A DNA stretch of 64,000 nucleotides from a bacterium (GCA_021841155.1 JAKBVU010000002.1:1-64000); one strand, 5' to 3'; numbered from the stretch's first letter, positions 17,840 to 27,067 are shown. The notes: generated by a model from the sequence alone, not told the origin. Program-made: numbers and translations.

Positions 17840-19930
17840 ATGCCTGAACAATACACTAATAGAAACATCCGTCGAAGACCCAACAAGAAAAAATCAAGAT
17901 TATTATTTGTTTTAAGTATACTATTAATTATAGCTGGTATCAGTATTACTACCTATGTTGTTACGAACAAAAAATCTACTACTTCAAATAATAAAACAAC
18001 CAGTAATTCATCAACTGTCAAATTAGCTGCTATAGAGTCCGGGTTATTACCTTGGCATTTATCTTCGCCTCTGAGTAGAATGGCTCTTTTCCCTAATGGC
18101 AATAATTTAACTATCGTTGGAGGACTAACTTCAACTGGTACTTCAGCTAGTGGAATATTTAATTTAAATACCAGCAATGGCAATCTTAGTTCGACTGGTT
18201 CTTTACCAACTGGAGTACATGATGCAGCTAGTTCTATAATAAATGGTAAACCAGTCATATTTGGAGGTGGTCAAATAGCCTCAGTTAATTCAGCTCAAAT
18301 ACTATCTCCTAATTCTGGCTTATTGAAAAGCAGTAAAATGCCTCAACTTCGATCAGATGCAACCGCTGTGACCGTTAACAACACCACCTACATTATTGGT
18401 GGCTATAATGGAAAAAGTGCCGATCCACAAGTTTTGACCACTACCAATGGAACAGTTTTTCATGACTATGGTAACCTTCCAGTACCTGTTAGATATGCCG
18501 CTGCAGTATCTTTAAACAATATAATCTATATTTTTGGAGGCTTAGCTGCATCAGGTCAAAATATTGGTAATCCACTCAAAACAGTCCAAATAATCAATAC
18601 AAATACCCATACCATCAGTAAAGCATCTTGGCAACTACCAATGCCGTTAGAAGGCGCCTCAGCAGTTGTATTAAATAAAGTTATCTATTTGGTGGGTGGT
18701 CAAAGCAATGTTAAACAAAATATACCTCTTGGAGTAGGTACTACCCAGGTTGATGGTATTTCAGTTAATAATACAGATACTTCTAATAATATTTATGCTC
18801 TTAATACAACAAATCATCAATTTCTATTAGCTGGACATCTACAAGTACCTGTATCTAACGCTGGTATTGCTACAATCGGTACAACAGCTTGGTTAGTGGG
18901 TGGCGAATCAAATACTCAAGTAGTCAATGTAGTCCAAATGTTGCGTCCTAATATACAATTCGGTATAGCCGGTACAAGTGGTGCTGGATCTCCATATTAT
19001 GGTGATAAGTTACTAATCGCCGATCGCGGTAACAACCGACTTCTAGTTATGAATTCGGCTATGAAAATAATTTGGAAATATCCTTCAAAATCTTTACCCG
19101 CCAGCAATAAAAACTTTTATTTCCCTGATGATGCTTTCTTTGCCGATCATGGGCATGTCATTATATCTAATCAAGAAAACAATAACACTATAGTAAAAAT
19201 TGGTTATCCGTCTGGTAAATTATTATGGTCATATGGGCATCCGCGAGTTGCCGGAAGTGCACCAGGCTATCTTCGAGCTCCCGATGATGCCTATCAATTA
19301 AAAAATGGTCAAGTGGTCGTAGCCGATGATCAAAACTGTCGAATCTTATTTATTAATCCAAATAAAACGATAGCTCATACGATAGGTGAACCCGGTATTT
19401 GTAGACATAATCCTGGAATTTCAATTGGTTCTCCTAATGGTGATACTCCGTTATATAATGGCGACATATTAGTTTCTGAAATCATTGGTTCATGGGTTAG
19501 TGAATATACTCCTACTGGTCATATGGTGTGGGCAGTTCATCTACCAATTTCATATCCTTCTGATCCTCAACAATTAAATGCTGGACCAGGTAAAAATACT
19601 AACCTATATCTTATAGCTGATTATTCCAATCCTGGTGCTATATTAACATTTAACCGCCAAGGTAAAATTTTATCCAGATATCAACCAACTTCAGGCCCTG
19701 GTAGACTAAATTCTCCATCATTAGTTGAATTATTACCAAGTGGAGTTTATATGCTCAACGATGATCACAGAGATAGAATGGTAGCAATCGATCCTACAAC
19801 CGGTGCTCTAGTTTGGCAATATGGTGTCAGTGATCAACCCGGTTCATCTTACGGAATGCTTAATAAGGTGGACGGCTTTGACATTTTAGCGCCAAATGGT
19901 ACAACCCCTACTCACGGTGCAACTGGTTAA
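17840..19930 (+). CDS. Membrane-anchored protein with Kelch-like and NHL/PQQ-like beta-propellers
   Basis: 696 residues: basic N-terminus with one membrane segment (about 24-42), a Ser/Thr/Asn linker, then two predicted extracellular propellers. The first (about 65-370) has Kelch-like repeats with Gly-Gly pairs (TIVGGLTSTG, PVIFGGGQIA, YIIGGYNGKS, YIFGGLAAS, YLVGGQSN, WLVGGESN). The second (about 375-680) has repeats such as LLIADRGNNRLLVMN, WKYP, WSYGHPR, VVVADDQNCRILFIN and WQYGV, like the NHL or pyrroloquinoline-type propellers. A likely binding or carbohydrate-recognition surface protein. Leaderless start from the adjacent promoter. Confidence 0.8.
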   Translation: MPEQYTNRNIRRRPNKKKSRLLFVLSILLIIAGISITTYVVTNKKSTTSNNKTTSNSSTVKLAAIESGLLPWHLSSPLSRMALFPNGNNLTIVGGLTSTGTSASGIFNLNTSNGNLSSTGSLPTGVHDAASSIINGKPVIFGGGQIASVNSAQILSPNSGLLKSSKMPQLRSDATAVTVNNTTYIIGGYNGKSADPQVLTTTNGTVFHDYGNLPVPVRYAAAVSLNNIIYIFGGLAASGQNIGNPLKTVQIINTNTHTISKASWQLPMPLEGASAVVLNKVIYLVGGQSNVKQNIPLGVGTTQVDGISVNNTDTSNNIYALNTTNHQFLLAGHLQVPVSNAGIATIGTTAWLVGGESNTQVVNVVQMLRPNIQFGIAGTSGAGSPYYGDKLLIADRGNNRLLVMNSAMKIIWKYPSKSLPASNKNFYFPDDAFFADHGHVIISNQENNNTIVKIGYPSGKLLWSYGHPRVAGSAPGYLRAPDDAYQLKNGQVVVADDQNCRILFINPNKTIAHTIGEPGICRHNPGISIGSPNGDTPLYNGDILVSEIIGSWVSEYTPTGHMVWAVHLPISYPSDPQQLNAGPGKNTNLYLIADYSNPGAILTFNRQGKILSRYQPTSGPGRLNSPSLVELLPSGVYMLNDDHRDRMVAIDPTTGALVWQYGVSDQPGSSYGMLNKVDGFDILAPNGTTPTHGATG

Positions 19931-19939
19931 TTTAAATCT

Positions 19940-20537
19940 TTAAATCAACCGTGATATATACTGTGAAGATTTTAAATACAGTCGCCAAGGTAATTGATGA
20001 TCATCGGGCTCTCGTACACCTATTCTATAACTAAAACCAATTTCATCTTTACTAACAGGTTGATTGAGTTTCAATATAAATGGTGATCTAGTTAAATCAT
20101 GTCCGTTAAAATTTTTATCTATTGCTAAAGCTTGACATAATTTAGCTGGTCCATTTAATAAATCCATCTTAGAAAAAGTATGACGGTTTTTCATCATAAT
20201 CGACTCACCAGTAAGTGGTTCTAAAGCGCGAATTAAAACCGCACTGCCTTCCCCTTCTCGTCCAACTACAACATTCAAACAATAATGCATCCCATATGTA
20301 AAATAAACATAAGCAATACCTGCTTAATCAAACATAACCGAATTTCTCTTAGTAATACCTTTATAGCTATGACTTGCTACATCTTGCTGGTTGTAGGCTT
20401 CAACTTCCACTATTTTAGCTCTTAAAACATGACCTTCAACCATTCCTTTCAACTTCTGCTCCCAATAAGCGTTCAGCAGCCTGTAAAGCGGTTAATTGAC
20501 TTAATTCTTGAAATAATAAACTACTATAACCCATCAT
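19940..20537 (-). pseudogene. Broken alkyladenine (3-methyladenine) DNA glycosylase, AAG/MPG family
   Basis: AAG enzymes remove alkylated purines from DNA. The minus strand carries the whole family domain in pieces. The N-terminal part from ATG 20537 (FQELSQLTALQAAERLLGA) runs out of frame near 20450-20462, where one extra base separates it from KLKGMVEGHVLRAKIVEVEAY. That second part, with the catalytic Glu of VEVEAY, is stopped by TAA at 20326-20324 (MFD-stop-AGIAYVYFTYG, where the family has MFG-x-x-G). The remaining 116-codon frame from ATG 20290 (MHYCLNVVVGREGEGSAVLI) is intact but lacks the catalytic residue. A TATAAT box sits 8 nt before ATG 20537. Both lesions need to be real and not sequencing errors for this call. 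Confidence 0.8.
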
Positions 20538-20714
20538 ACTGGTTAATTATAGACGATACATTTATTTGTTTTAATAACAAAAAAGTATTTTTGAAAACAA
20601 ATTCAATTTACCAATTAATCCTTTGAAATATTTGATTCGCCCCTAACTTCTATGGAATCTAAAAGATTCTTGTTAGACTTCATATTTTCGACTCTGAAAT
20701 TGCAAGGAGCAACG

Positions 20715-20897
20715 ATGAAACTACCCCTTAAACAGCCCTTCCTAGCAGTACAAGAAATGTATAAAACTCAAAATTGGTGCCCCCTATCGGTCGTGTTTAG
20801 AATGGAGTGTTACAAAAGTATTGTTAGTTTATCTAAAGAAATAGTTATTGCTAGAGATATGCTTGGGGTAGTATTTTTCGGGAAAGGTTATTTTTGA
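20715..20897 (+). CDS. Doubtful short gene in otherwise empty stretch
   Basis: 60 codons from ATG 20715 with a good AAGGAG ribosome binding site 5 nt upstream. The product (MKLPLKQPFLAVQEMYKTQN and on to VVFFGKGYF) matches no family I know. The 400 bp between the glycosylase pseudogene and the BrnA gene hold nothing else I can support except a small hairpin GAATCT-AAA-AGATTC near 20656-20670. Confidence 0.2.
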   Translation: MKLPLKQPFLAVQEMYKTQNWCPLSVVFRMECYKSIVSLSKEIVIARDMLGVVFFGKGYF

Positions 20898-20934
20898 TCA
20901 ATCCTATGGGCTTTGTCAGATTTAATAACATAAC

Positions 20935-21210
20935 TTAGCGAGCAGCACCTACACCTTTGTGGATATACTCTTTAATGAGCGACTGGTAGGGCACGTTGGT
21001 TTCGTTTGCCCGTTCTTTAACTCGATTCAAATCAGCAACCGATATCCTAATTGATACGGGTCTAGTAGTAGGCTTTAAGTTCGGAAAGCTTACTTTTTCA
21101 AAATCTTTAGCACTAAAATGATCTTCAAGATTAACTTTACTCCAGAACTTTCGTTCTTCATCTTCATTTTTAAATTTAGGGATATTAAGCTGCTTTTTCA
21201 TAGATTTCAA
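20935..21210 (-). CDS. BrnA/CopG-type antitoxin
   Basis: About 91 residues. The N-terminal half matches the CopG-type antitoxin pattern (PKFKNEDEERKFWSKVNLED) and the C-terminal half is a ribbon-helix-helix unit (RPVSIRISVADLNRVKERA, then NVPYQSLIKEYIHKGV). It binds and neutralises BrnT and represses the operon in known systems. It overlaps the toxin gene by 26 bp, toxin first, the standard BrnT-BrnA order. A start at the fourth codon (ATG, MKKQLN) is also possible. Confidence 0.85.
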   Translation of the reverse strand: MKSMKKQLNIPKFKNEDEERKFWSKVNLEDHFSAKDFEKVSFPNLKPTTRPVSIRISVADLNRVKERANETNVPYQSLIKEYIHKGVGAAR

Positions 21211-21484
21211 TCTCCTTTCTCTTAGTGATATCTCGGGCGGATATAATTCTTATCTTTTCGCTCCTTATAGTAAATACCAAATAAAGTAATCTGTTCTGCC
21301 TTGTTTGACCCAGAAGGATAAATCGTTCTTCTTGATTAGAATGAAGTTTGTCTTTAAGGATAACTTTCTTTGGATCAAAGAACACCTCTTCACATTCCCA
21401 ATCTTCTACACCATGACTGCCTTTATTCTTGCTGCTATTTCCACTATCCCAGTTAAACTGGAATGGTTCTACAATAACAATCAT
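21185..21484 (-). CDS. BrnT-type ribonuclease toxin
   Basis: 99 residues with the BrnT signatures: FQFNWDSGNSSKNKGSHGVE at the N-terminus (family F-x-WD-x-x-K-x-x-x-N-x-x-KHG), DPKKVILKD, the strand ERFILLGQT, and IRIISARDITKRKEIEIYE with the catalytic Arg/Glu at the C-terminus. BrnT is a RelE-fold ribonuclease that blocks translation. The leader has TTGACA, 18 bp, TACAGT, 6 nt, ATG 21484. Confidence 0.85.
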   Translation of the reverse strand: MIVIVEPFQFNWDSGNSSKNKGSHGVEDWECEEVFFDPKKVILKDKLHSNQEERFILLGQTRQNRLLYLVFTIRSEKIRIISARDITKRKEIEIYEKAA

Positions 21485-21490
21485 GTATAT

Positions 21491-21520
21491 ACTGTATTAT
21501 ACATCTTGTACTGTTGTCAA
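21491..21520 (-). promoter_or_regulatory. BrnTA promoter, leaderless type
   Basis: TTGACA (21520-21515), 18 bp, TACAGT (21496-21491), 6 nt, ATG 21484. A second TATAAT at 21501-21496 is only 13 bp from TTGACA. TACTGT occurs twice on the plus strand (21490-21495 and 21509-21514), possibly BrnA contact sites. Confidence 0.5.
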
Positions 21521-21616
21521 GATATTTATACGACCTAATAAGACGCTAATGAATTATCAATGAGTTAATCAAATAAAAATAGATAGGTCATATTTTGACC
21601 CCAGTATCTGGAAAAT

Positions 21617-21692
21617 TGGTGCGGGTCAGGGGACTCTAACCCCTGGCCTCATCCTTGGCAAGGATGCGCTCTAACAACTGAGCTAGACCCGC
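21617..21692 (-). tRNA. tRNA-Gly(GCC)
   Basis: Acceptor GCGGGTC pairs with GACCCGC, A73, encoded CCA, anticodon loop TTGCCAA giving GCC. It follows tRNA-Phe by 3 bp on the same strand. Confidence 0.93.
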
Positions 21693-21695
21693 TTT

Positions 21696-21771
21696 TGGTG
21701 GCTCCTCCCAGACTTGAACTGGGGACACAAGGCTCTTCAAGCCTCTGCTCTACCAACTGAGCTAAAGAGCC
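21696..21771 (-). tRNA. tRNA-Phe(GAA)
   Basis: Acceptor GGCTCTT pairs with AGGAGCC (one G-U), A73, encoded CCA, anticodon loop TTGAAGA giving GAA. Tandem with tRNA-Gly. Confidence 0.93.
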
Positions 21772-21819
21772 TCAGGATATAAAGTATTTTAACGGTTAAA
21801 ATAAAAAATATCAACTAGT

Positions 21820-22584
21820 TCAATTTTCTTTAGCCATAAATTTTTTAACACTATCGACAGTATCTAAAAATTGACTTGGAAAAATAACAGTTGAATTTTT
21901 TTCAACTGCAATATCACTTAAAACCTGAAGATTGCGAAGTTGTAAAGCAATTGGATGAGAAGCGATAATATCAGCTGCTTCAGCTAGCTTCGCAGCACTT
22001 AGTTGCTCACCTTCGGCATTAATAATCATAGCCCGTTTATCTCTTTCAGCTTGAGCTTGTTTAGCCATTGCTTGCTGTAAACTTTCAGGCAACTTAATAT
22101 CTTTTAATTCAACCATGCTAACTAAAATTCCCCATTTTTCAACCGTTGACTCTAAAATAATTTTAATTTTATCATTAATTTTTGCTGTTGAGCTTAAAAC
22201 TTCATCAAGCATACTTTGACCAACAACGTTACGAACTGTTGTTTGAGCAATTTGATAAACAGCCGATTGAACGTTTTCAATTTCTACAATCGATTTAATA
22301 GGGTCATTAACGTTATAGTAAGCTACTGCCGCTACATCGATAGAAACATTATCTTTGGTGATTATTTTTTGCGATTCAACTGGCAGAGTTACGGTTCTTA
22401 AGCTAACTTTTTTAATTTTATCAATAATCGGAATAATAATTCTTAAACCCGGCTCCTTAATATCGTGATCCCTAACTCGTCCTAACCGAAATACGACACC
22501 TTTTTGATATTGATTCACCACTCTCAAACCATAAGCTACTATAACCAACAAAAGAATAATGATAATACCTAATAAAACTATCAT
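21820..22584 (-). CDS. SPFH/stomatin-like (slipin) membrane protein
   Basis: 254 residues: a short N-terminal membrane hairpin (about 2-20), then the SPFH domain ([57 protein letters not shown]), and the helical region [23 protein letters not shown] that forms oligomers. Slipins scaffold membrane microdomains and often partner with NfeD proteases, but no NfeD gene is beside it here. The ribosome binding site AAGGAA begins in the CCA tail of tRNA-Val, only 12 nt upstream of ATG 22584. Confidence 0.93.
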   Translation of the reverse strand: MIVLLGIIIILLLVIVAYGLRVVNQYQKGVVFRLGRVRDHDIKEPGLRIIIPIIDKIKKVSLRTVTLPVESQKIITKDNVSIDVAAVAYYNVNDPIKSIVEIENVQSAVYQIAQTTVRNVVGQSMLDEVLSSTAKINDKIKIILESTVEKWGILVSMVELKDIKLPESLQQAMAKQAQAERDKRAMIINAEGEQLSAAKLAEAADIIASHPIALQLRNLQVLSDIAVEKNSTVIFPSQFLDTVDSVKKFMAKEN

Positions 22585-22596
22585 AAATATTTTCCT

Positions 22597-22673
22597 TGGT
22601 GGGCGATAAAGGACTCGAACCTTTGACCTCCTCGGTGTAAACGAGATACTCTAGCCAACTGAGCTAATCGCCC
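22597..22673 (-). tRNA. tRNA-Val(UAC)
   Basis: Acceptor GGGCGAT pairs with ATCGCCC, A73, encoded CCA, anticodon loop TTTACAC giving UAC. The SPFH gene begins 12 nt past its CCA, so 3'-end processing probably frees that mRNA. Confidence 0.93.
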
Positions 22674-22739
22674 GGATTAGTTAACTTTTAGTATACCATC
22701 GTCCTTATTAATTCAAAATATGTTAATATTTTTATATTA

Positions 22740-22825
22740 GCGCGAGTGGTGAAACGGTAGACACACTTGTCTGAGGGGCAAGCGCTTGCAAAAGCTTGGA
22801 GGTTCAAATCCTCTCTCGCGCACCA
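22740..22825 (+). tRNA. tRNA-Leu(GAG)
   Basis: Acceptor GCGCGAG pairs with CTCGCGC, A73, encoded CCA (22823-22825), anticodon loop CTGAGGG giving GAG, long variable arm. It lies 75 bp upstream of the GlcD-type oxidase on the same strand. Confidence 0.93.
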
Positions 22826-22900
22826 ACAATTATTTTAATATTATCAATATCAATTAAATAAAATATGTTATTATTTTAAGTATAAAAAGGTTAAATTAAG

Positions 22901-24535
22901 ATGAGTAAAGTTGCTGATTATTTACAACAACATCTCCTGGGTGAAATTTTAACTTCATCAGATGTTAGAGATTATTTTTCTAGAGACTGTAGTTTACTAA
23001 GTGTTCGACCAGCTATGGTTATTTATCCTAGAAACGAAAACGACATCAGAAAAATCCTACGATTTACTTGGCAATTAGCTCAAAAAAAACATTTCATAAC
23101 AATTACCACCAGAGGAGCTGGTACAGATCAAACTGGTGCAGCCATCGGTTCGGGTATTGTTTTAGTTTTAACGGCTCATTTAAATCGAATTCTTGAGCTA
23201 AACTCACGAACTGGTTCAGTAATTATTGAGCCTGGTATTATGTTTGGTAAACTTGATGAAACTCTTCACACTCATGGTAGATTCATTCCGGCTATTCCTT
23301 CGTCGAGTGAATATTCAACAGTTGGAGGAGCAGTCGCTAATAATGCTTCTGGTTCAAAAATTACCAAATACGGAGACTTTAACCAATACATAAAAGAGTT
23401 AAGAGTTATTTTATCTAATGGTGATGTGATCAATACACGACGTCTCAGTAAAAAAGATCTAAATAGAAAACTAGGCTTAGTCACATACGAAGGTGAAATC
23501 TATCGATCTATCGATGTCTTAATTGAAGATAACCAAGATTTTATTAACAGAAACAGATTAAAAATAAAAAATAATTTTGGCTATAATCTAGCAGCTGTTA
23601 AAGATAAAGATGGTTCATTTGATTTAACCCCACTTTTGATAGGTAGCCAAGGAACTTTAGGTGTTATATCTGAAATTACCATGAATACTGAAATGTTTAA
23701 TCCTGAAACTTTTTTAATGGTTGCATCTTGTGATAATACAATTAACCTACAAAATATCGTTGATGAAGTTAGGGCTTTATCAGCTCAACCTAGTTCAATG
23801 GAAATGATTAATCAAGATTTACTAGAAGATGCTGCTAAAATTAACCCTAACAGTTTAAAAACTGTTGCATCAAAACCATTTAGCAAGTTCTATATTTTTA
23901 TAGAGTATGATTTAATGTCTGATCGTAATAATAAAAAATATATTAAAAAAGTTAAAAAAATACTCGAAAAATATGGTCATGACATTAAAATAGCTTCAGA
24001 AGTTGAAGATAAAGAAAAATTATGGAAATTAAGAGATATTTCTAGTTATATGTTAACCCACAATAATGGTTTAAATCGTTCAGTGCCAATTATCGGAGAA
24101 GGTGCTGTTCCCTATAAAAATGTTGGTAGATTAATAGATGGTCTATATGATTTAGCTAAAAAAACCAACATCGAACCAATACTTTGGGGTCATGTAGGTG
24201 AAGGTATTATCCATCTAAGACCTCGTTTAAATATTGCTCAAGTCGGCGATCGACAAAAAGTCTTTCGCTTGTTAGAAGAATACAACAACCTAATCAAATC
24301 ATTAGACGGCACAATTAGCTCTGAAGGTAATGATGGTCGGCTCAAAGCTCCCTACTTGGACCAAAATTTACCTCCAGAACTTTATCAAATATATAAAAAA
24401 GTAAAACAAATTTTTGATCCTTATAACCTACTTAATCAAGGGGTTAAATTTGGCACATCAGTTGACGATTTAAAAAATATCATGCGCCATGACTATAAAC
24501 TGGAACATTCCTATAATCATTTACCTCGCAATTAA
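22901..24535 (+). CDS. FAD-linked oxidase, GlcD / D-lactate dehydrogenase-like
   Basis: 544 residues. Likely oxidises a 2-hydroxy acid such as D-lactate or glycolate, passing electrons to an unknown acceptor. FAD-binding PCMH domain at about 30-220 (PRNENDIRKILRFTWQ, TTRGAGTDQTGAAIGSG, PSSSEYSTVGGAVANNASG), then the GlcD-type C-terminal domain with WGHVGEGIIHLRPR, SEGNDGRLKAPYL and the final FDPYNLLNQGVKFG. There is no iron-sulfur domain in this protein and no partner subunit or lactate permease nearby. Start ATG 22901 has a modest AAGG about 10 nt upstream. Confidence 0.88.
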   Translation: MSKVADYLQQHLLGEILTSSDVRDYFSRDCSLLSVRPAMVIYPRNENDIRKILRFTWQLAQKKHFITITTRGAGTDQTGAAIGSGIVLVLTAHLNRILELNSRTGSVIIEPGIMFGKLDETLHTHGRFIPAIPSSSEYSTVGGAVANNASGSKITKYGDFNQYIKELRVILSNGDVINTRRLSKKDLNRKLGLVTYEGEIYRSIDVLIEDNQDFINRNRLKIKNNFGYNLAAVKDKDGSFDLTPLLIGSQGTLGVISEITMNTEMFNPETFLMVASCDNTINLQNIVDEVRALSAQPSSMEMINQDLLEDAAKINPNSLKTVASKPFSKFYIFIEYDLMSDRNNKKYIKKVKKILEKYGHDIKIASEVEDKEKLWKLRDISSYMLTHNNGLNRSVPIIGEGAVPYKNVGRLIDGLYDLAKKTNIEPILWGHVGEGIIHLRPRLNIAQVGDRQKVFRLLEEYNNLIKSLDGTISSEGNDGRLKAPYLDQNLPPELYQIYKKVKQIFDPYNLLNQGVKFGTSVDDLKNIMRHDYKLEHSYNHLPRN

Positions 24536-24614
24536 GATTAAATTTTCTATAAACTTAAAAAAACAATTTCAATTAATTCTTTAAAATATCATATAAAAAA
24601 TATTAACACTTAAT

Positions 24615-24700
24615 TGGTGCGGATAAGAGGACTTGAACCTCCACGATCATATGATCACTAGTACCTGAAACTAGCGCGTCTACCATTTCGCCATATCCGC
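24615..24700 (-). tRNA. tRNA-Leu(CAG)
   Basis: Acceptor GCGGATA pairs with TATCCGC, A73, encoded CCA, anticodon loop TTCAGGT giving CAG, long variable arm. It begins 8 nt after the stop of the oligopeptide-binding protein gene, so it is probably processed from the end of that operon's transcript. Confidence 0.93.
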
Positions 24701-24708
24701 ATATATCA

Positions 24709-26469
24709 TCAATTTGTCACCATGGATCTTTTAACCTCCCATTGGTTAATATTATTAAATATATCACTGGTTGAATTAATATCTTTTTCTAGTATGTTTT
24801 TAATTGGAAAATGAGCATCTAAAGTATAACCGGGTTGAAATAATCCTATCGCTGGCACATCTTTTTGCCAATCAGCTAAAAAATGAGCATATTTAATAAT
24901 ACGAACAGCCTGATTAAGTGTTATTCGAGCAGTCTCTAACGATCGATCAGCCGATGAATTATTATATTCTGAAAAATTAAGACTATTTAAAAGCTGTGGA
25001 TTTGCCTGAGAACCATCCCAATAAACAAACTCATCTGGATCAACCCCAATTGAAATAGAATTAATTAAACTCTGGTATTGATGATACTGTAAAGTAATCG
25101 CAAACTCATTGAGATCTTCAAAATTAGGCATTATCTTAACACCAATTAATTTATAATCACTTTTTAACTGATCAAATATCAAATGATTTAAAGGTGTATT
25201 GGTTAAATTAACACTAAAGCTTAACAATTGACCTTTAAGGTAAAGAAAGTGTTTTGCTCCAAATTTATAACCCAACGAAGTCAAGATCTTTATCGCTTCA
25301 GTGGGATTGTAACTGGCTTCATTAAATTTAGAATTATAGGCTAATTGACCAACTAGCAAAGGTCCGAAAACTTGATGGGTTGGAAAACCTAATCGATTAA
25401 TCAAAGATTGAACATTAGTAGCTAATTCTAAGGCCTGTCTAATTCGAGGATTGTTAAAAGGTGCGACATTATTCTTAAAAAATAAATATGTACCGGCTGT
25501 AAAAAGAAAATTATATTGGTAAACTTGACTTAAATTTTTAATCCTATCAGATTGTAAATTAAGTGCCACATTAACTTGATTACTATTAAAAGCAGCTGTT
25601 AATAAATTATTGTTCGGATAAGTTTTAATGATTAGTTGTTTAATTTTAGGTTGACCTAAAAAATAATTCGGATTAGCTACTAAGGAAATTTCAGCTTGAC
25701 TATTAAGTGGATTACTACCATTAATATTAATGGTTTGCCACTTAAAAGGTCCTGACCCGACTGGTTGAAACGTACTAAAATTATCTGACCGAAGATCAAC
25801 TGGTGGAACATTTTTTAGTAAATTTTCGGGCACAATACCGTTAGTCAAAGAATAAACAAAAGAAGCTAGCTGATTGGGTAAATTAAATTCAACCGTACTA
25901 TTATTTAAAGCTTTAACGCTAACACCACTAAAACTATTGCTTAAGGCTGATCCGACATCAGGATTTTTAATCAGATTATAGGTAAAAACAACGTCTCGAG
26001 CCGTCAAAGGTAACCCATTTGACCATAATAAATTAGGTCTAAGTTTAACTATATATTGTTGACCATGATTTTTAATCTGATAACCACTAGCCAAATCACC
26101 AACTAATTGATTTTTTTGATTATAAGTAAATAAACTAGCGTAAAGTAACTTAGAAACAGAAGAATCAACACTAGAAGTAGCAAACAAAGGATTAGAATTG
26201 GTGTAGGTACCACTTAAACCTAAACTTAAAACTCCACCTGGAACGAACCGAATAGTTTGAAAATAATTATTTAAATCAATGAACTGAATAAACAACAAAA
26301 CAAAAGTTATAATAACTAAACCCAACCAAACCATCACAAATCGTAAAGATTTTTTTAAATTTTTAGTACGGTCAAACAAATCATCTTCAATCAAAGAAGC
26401 AATAAAAGTCAACAACTCATTAACCTGGTTGGTTAGTCGCTCAACAAACCTCAAAAAGTTTTTTTTCAT
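24709..26469 (-). CDS. Membrane-anchored ABC-type oligopeptide-binding protein (SBP family 5)
   Basis: 586 residues: a cytoplasmic N-terminus of ~40 residues, one membrane anchor (about 45-66) and a family 5 solute-binding domain outside. Family motifs: LSKLLYASLFTYNQ, LRPNLLWSNGLPLTARDVVFTYN, VGSGPFKW, NNPRIRQALELATN and the late W-x-D-P-D-like SIGVDPDEFVYW. It probably captures peptides from the host. No permease or ATPase gene lies next to it. Coupled to secG 10 bp upstream. A membrane anchor in place of a lipoprotein signal is common in CPR proteins. Confidence 0.9.
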   Translation of the reverse strand: MKKNFLRFVERLTNQVNELLTFIASLIEDDLFDRTKNLKKSLRFVMVWLGLVIITFVLLFIQFIDLNNYFQTIRFVPGGVLSLGLSGTYTNSNPLFATSSVDSSVSKLLYASLFTYNQKNQLVGDLASGYQIKNHGQQYIVKLRPNLLWSNGLPLTARDVVFTYNLIKNPDVGSALSNSFSGVSVKALNNSTVEFNLPNQLASFVYSLTNGIVPENLLKNVPPVDLRSDNFSTFQPVGSGPFKWQTININGSNPLNSQAEISLVANPNYFLGQPKIKQLIIKTYPNNNLLTAAFNSNQVNVALNLQSDRIKNLSQVYQYNFLFTAGTYLFFKNNVAPFNNPRIRQALELATNVQSLINRLGFPTHQVFGPLLVGQLAYNSKFNEASYNPTEAIKILTSLGYKFGAKHFLYLKGQLLSFSVNLTNTPLNHLIFDQLKSDYKLIGVKIMPNFEDLNEFAITLQYHQYQSLINSISIGVDPDEFVYWDGSQANPQLLNSLNFSEYNNSSADRSLETARITLNQAVRIIKYAHFLADWQKDVPAIGLFQPGYTLDAHFPIKNILEKDINSTSDIFNNINQWEVKRSMVTN

Positions 26470-26479
26470 CTAAGTAAAA

Positions 26480-26698
26480 CTATTTTTTAATAGTAACGCT
26501 CAAAATTAATGCTAAACAAAAAACAACAGCTAAAAAAATGGTTAATTGAAAGATGGTTTTTTCAACCCCTCTTCTTTTAGTATTAACTTCAGCAGCTGAG
26601 CTAGTACCAGCACCCAACGAAGCACCTCTGGTTTGAATTAAAATTAAAATTGCAATTAAAACACTGCTTATAATTGAAATGTAGTTATAAATGGTCAT
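26480..26698 (-). CDS. secG: Preprotein translocase subunit SecG
   Basis: 72 residues: two membrane segments with the loop GASLGAGTSSAAEVNTKRRGVEK, close to the SecG pattern (G-x-GLG...R-R-G-x-EK). Helps SecYEG export. Its ATGA overlaps the stop of the holin-like gene by 4 bp. The many secreted proteins in this window depend on this export system. Confidence 0.93.
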   Translation of the reverse strand: MTIYNYISIISSVLIAILILIQTRGASLGAGTSSAAEVNTKRRGVEKTIFQLTIFLAVVFCLALILSVTIKK

Positions 26699-27063
26699 TT
26701 TTGCCTTTCATCTAAAAAAGTACTTACTAAATAGTTTAGCAAACCAATTACCATACCTGCAAATATTGCACTTGTAAAATCTTTAATCTCTAAGCCTGGA
26801 AAAAATCGACAAACTAGATAGATTAATAATCCATTAATGATAATCATGAATAATCCTAAACTAATCATAATTGCCGGCAAAGATAAAATTATTAATATTG
26901 GCTTTAAGACAATATTAATAATTGCAAGTAAAAAGCCCGCCAAGATTAATTCACCTAAATGACTAACTACATTAAAGTTTTGATTCAAAAATCTAACTGT
27001 AATTAATAAACCTAAGCTAGCAATCAACCATCTTAAAATAAAGCGAGCAATTTTATTTAACAT
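26695..27063 (-). CDS. Phage-holin-like 4-TM membrane protein (superfamily IV type)
   Basis: 122 residues with four hydrophobic segments and the pattern GELILAGFLLAIINIVLKPI, typical of the four-TM mycobacterial-holin-like family common in bacterial genomes outside prophages. The biochemical role is unknown; no phage genes are nearby, so lysis is unlikely. It overlaps secG by 4 bp and starts 4 bp after pepP. Confidence 0.85.
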   Translation of the reverse strand: MLNKIARFILRWLIASLGLLITVRFLNQNFNVVSHLGELILAGFLLAIINIVLKPILIILSLPAIMISLGLFMIIINGLLIYLVCRFFPGLEIKDFTSAIFAGMVIGLLNYLVSTFLDERQK

Positions 27064-27067
27064 TTTC

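Noticed and set aside
20429-20626. Plus-strand frame MTFNHSFQLLLPIS over the glycosylase remnant
   Set aside because: Antisense shadow of the pseudogene; the minus strand carries the recognisable family.
20652-20712. Upstream ATG 20652 extending the doubtful 60-codon frame
   Set aside because: No ribosome binding site there; the AAGGAG lies before ATG 20715.
23272-23484. Minus-strand frame inside the GlcD-type oxidase
   Set aside because: Shadow of a strongly conserved gene on the plus strand.
26695-27063. Phage lysis cassette because of the holin-like gene
   Set aside because: It sits between pepP and secG in a housekeeping operon; no endolysin beside it.
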